Source of the DNA: Streptomyces scabiei 87.22
GTDB lineage: Bacteria; Actinomycetota; Actinomycetes; Streptomycetales; Streptomycetaceae
Length of the DNA: 64,000 nucleotides
NCBI RefSeq assembly: GCF_000091305.1
Contig: NC_013929.1
Span: forward strand, 3,534,001 to 3,598,000
Direction: 5' to 3'
The position numbers were made by a program, and so were the translations under genes. How positions within the stretch are numbered: the first letter of the stretch is position 1; the number at the start of each line of letters is the position of its first letter. Below are positions 62,279-64,000 of the stretch, in pieces. The notes under the pieces were generated by a model. It was not told the origin of the DNA, did no database searches, and saw only the letters and a program-made list of their open reading frames with translations.

Positions 62279-62659
62279 GTGAGCGACTCCTGCCCTTGCC
62301 CGTGCTGCGGGCACCGCGTACTCGGCGCGATGCCCGGCTCGTACGAGATCTGCCCCGTCTGCTTCTGGGAGGACGACGAGGTCCAGTTCCGCTGGCCGAC
62401 CATGAGCGGTGGCGCGAACAAGGTCTCCCTGATCGAGGCCCAGCGGAACTACCAGGACTTCGGCGCCTGCGACCAGCACGGCCGACAGTACGTCCGCCCG
62501 CCGCTCGCGGACGAGCCGCTCGACCCCGCCTGGCGCCCCATCGACCTGACGCGCGACTCCTTCGAGGACTGGGACGCCGAGGACCGGGCCCCGTGGCCCG
62601 ACGACCGCTCGGTGCTCTGCTGGTGGCTCCCCGCTTTCTGGCGCCGGGACCACCCATGA
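62279..62659 (+). CDS. CPCC family cysteine-rich protein
   Basis: 126 residues. The paired motifs CPCPCCGHRV and YEICPVCFWEDDEV identify the CPCC family, presumably binding zinc. GTG 62279 is chosen; TTG 62261 would add six residues, and neither has a ribosome site. The family is sporadic in actinobacteria and often lies with accessory genes. Its stop overlaps the start of the broken gene that follows (ATGA). Confidence 0.82.
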   Translation: MSDSCPCPCCGHRVLGAMPGSYEICPVCFWEDDEVQFRWPTMSGGANKVSLIEAQRNYQDFGACDQHGRQYVRPPLADEPLDPAWRPIDLTRDSFEDWDAEDRAPWPDDRSVLCWWLPAFWRRDHP

Positions 62660-62897
62660 CCACCCACATGGGGCGACTCATCCAGCAACTCGACGACGCG
62701 ACCGGCCCGTCGTACGACGCCCGCGCAGAACTGCAGCGAGCCGGAATACATCTCGACCCACTTCACGGAGGTCGAGCACCTGGTCGAAGAGTCCGGCACC
62801 TGGTCCCTGCTCGAAGCCTCCGAAGCCCCCGCCGACGACAACATCCTCGTCGCCCCCCACCTGGATCGACCGTACCGGCGTGTACCCGGAAAGGTGA
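62656..62897 (+). pseudogene. Frameshifted small gene downstream of CPCC
   Basis: ATG 62656 (ATGA overlap with the CPCC stop) begins MTTHMGRLIQQLDDATGPSY in frame 1. From about 62735 the protein-like reading is in frame 2 (EYISTHFTEVEHLVEESGTW, then LLEASEAPADDNILVAP). After a run of six C near 62853-62858 it shifts to the third frame (TWIDRTGVYPER, stop at 62895-62897). Two indels restore one continuous protein of about 80 residues. Either the gene is dead or the assembly has errors. Confidence 0.6.
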
Positions 62898-62900
62898 CCG

Positions 62901-63530
62901 ATGCCGTCCCAGCACCCCGAGGAAGTCGGCTACGGCCACGTGGTCGAGAGCTATGTGACGAGGATGTACGGCGGCCTCCCGCGCTGTCTCGTCCTGAACG
63001 GCGGACGGTTCCTGGGCCCCCGGTGGTGGCACACCACACGCTTTACCCGGCACCTGATCGCTGACGCCTCCGCGATCAACGACGAGGAGCTGGAAGCCCT
63101 CCTCGGGTACGAATGGCGCTCGCGTCTCACCGCAGGCTGGCTGATCGGCGTCGACCGCCGCGAACGGTTCCGAGCACGTATCGGCGACCTGCTCCTGGCC
63201 GGCGAGGTCTGCTATTCCGGCAGCGCCTACTGCTTCGCCCTGGCCCGCTTCGGCACACCCGTCGACGCTGAGATCCTCACCGCCTACCTCGACCGCTATC
63301 TCCCCCGGACCGACCTCCACTACGACCAGCCCGCCGCCCTGGGCGCCCTCCTCCGCCTCGACGCCCGCCTCGGCACCCACCACGCCGACAGCTTCACGGT
63401 GCCCGACGGCCTCTGGGACGAGTGGGCCAAGGGCGTGGGACGCCTCGGCTACTCCAACCACACCCCCGCCGAACAGCGCCGCTGGACAGACCTCCAGTGC
63501 GACTTCGCCAACGGCTGGCGACGCCAGTAG
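62901..63530 (+). CDS. DUF6000 family protein
   Basis: 209 residues. LGYEWRSRLTAGWLIGVDRR and CYSGSAYCFALARFGTPVDA are characteristic of DUF6000. No known function. ATG 62901 has GGAAAGG upstream, and lies 3 nt after the broken gene's stop, suggesting they were once translated together. It is accessory; a terminator-like hairpin follows. Confidence 0.8.
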   Translation: MPSQHPEEVGYGHVVESYVTRMYGGLPRCLVLNGGRFLGPRWWHTTRFTRHLIADASAINDEELEALLGYEWRSRLTAGWLIGVDRRERFRARIGDLLLAGEVCYSGSAYCFALARFGTPVDAEILTAYLDRYLPRTDLHYDQPAALGALLRLDARLGTHHADSFTVPDGLWDEWAKGVGRLGYSNHTPAEQRRWTDLQCDFANGWRRQ

Positions 63531-63545
63531 GTCGCGGCGGACCAC

Positions 63546-63587
63546 AAAGGCCGCCCGACCCACTTCGCCGCAGGTCAGACGGCCTTT
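63546..63587 (+). terminator. Weak hairpin after the DUF6000 gene
   Basis: AAAGGCCG pairs with CGGCCTTT over a 26-nt loop, about 16 nt beyond the stop. Confidence 0.4.
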
Positions 63588-63667
63588 CGTCGAACGTATT
63601 AGACGTTGAAGCGGAACGTTAACAGTAAGGCTCTCACCTGCGTAAACGGGGTTCTGAGAGATTCCAG

Positions 63668-63889
63668 TCAGCACAGAATCAGCACGGCCCCCCGAGGACC
63701 GTCTTCTACCTCGACGGCGTCGACCACCGAGCCCTTGGCCGGACGCTCGCACTTCGGCGGCCGGTCGCTGGCCAATGCCCGCTTGACCGTGTTCTTCGAG
63801 ATGCCCAGATGCCTCGCGATCGCCCGGACCTGCATCTGCTCGGCCCGGTGCAGCCTGCGAATCTCCGCCCAGTCCTCCACGCAGATCAC
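63668..63889 (-). mobile_element. Truncated IS21-family IstA transposase
   Basis: 73 residues. The N-terminal segment IRRLHRAEQMQVRAIARHLG and ISKNTVKRALASDRPPK is the helix-turn-helix start of IstA. After residue 58 (AVE) the frame continues into unrelated sequence (VEDGPRGAVLILC) and stops, so about 80% of the protein is missing. The GTG start with AGGAGGGA is intact. No istB follows within the window. Confidence 0.8.
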
Positions 63890-64000
63890 CCTCTCCCTCC
63901 TGACCTCAGATCAAGATCAGGTTCGGGCGAAGATCACCAAGTGGGTCACTGTCGGCCCTCCGTGGCCCTGGCACTGATAGTGATCCAGAACCAGGATTCG

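Overview
This window is ordinary chromosome from a Streptomyces. It has very high GC, strong third-position GC bias, GTG and TTG starts, GTGA/ATGA start-stop overlaps, a complete bldKABCDE operon, and gene order shared with actinobacterial cores. Within annotated genes I found no in-frame TTA codon by eye. I saw no tRNA, rRNA, CRISPR, prophage or biosynthetic gene cluster.

Layout. (1) 1-12 kb is a conserved actinobacterial core. It holds an ECF sigma / zinc-type anti-sigma / HtrA-like start, a divergent O-methyltransferase, DUF3117, an enoyl-CoA hydratase, DNA-3-methyladenine glycosylase I, a DivIVA-like protein, a FolP2-type dihydropteroate synthase paralogue, a LOG-family protein, DapE, a membrane transglycosylase-like protein, a DapC-type aminotransferase and a seven-iron ferredoxin. 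Much of this order echoes the Mycobacterium tuberculosis region from dapE to the sigE/rseA/htrA locus. (2) 12-24 kb holds a GNAT/SirB1-like pair, a four-gene ABC exporter plus two-component system joined by start-stop overlaps, a peptidoglycan-binding-domain membrane protein, mshB for mycothiol synthesis, and an S9 prolyl peptidase. (3) 24.5-41.4 kb holds three peptide-transporter loci: a complete dpp-type operon, a three-gene permease/binding protein/permease set with no ATPase, and the complete bldK operon. The ATPase-less set copies the order and sequence signatures of bldKABC. (4) 41.9-47 kb has typA, a small lipoprotein and an LpqW-like family 5 lipoprotein. (5) 47.5-51.4 kb encodes a three-subunit succinate dehydrogenase/fumarate reductase. 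(6) 51.5-61 kb carries an unknown membrane protein, a PAS-GAF-PP2C-kinase phosphatase, a stand-alone anti-sigma-type ATPase, a NUDIX hydrolase, a small SPOR-like protein, a HutC-type GntR regulator, a DUF4190/septum-type membrane protein and a threonine-synthase-like enzyme. (7) 62-64 kb looks accessory: a CPCC protein, a twice-frameshifted gene, a DUF6000 gene and a truncated IS21-type transposase.

The most interesting signals are four. The first is the ATPase-less bldKABC paralogue set, with four shared extracytoplasmic cysteines in the B-type permeases. The second is a 113-bp palindromic element present twice in opposite orientation, each time between divergent genes. The third is a series of seven genes whose start codon lies 6-7 nt after a TANNNT box, as expected for leaderless mRNAs. 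The fourth is a methyltransferase whose only well-placed start codon is ATT. Family and pathway statements rest on sequence motifs and remembered families, not on database searches.
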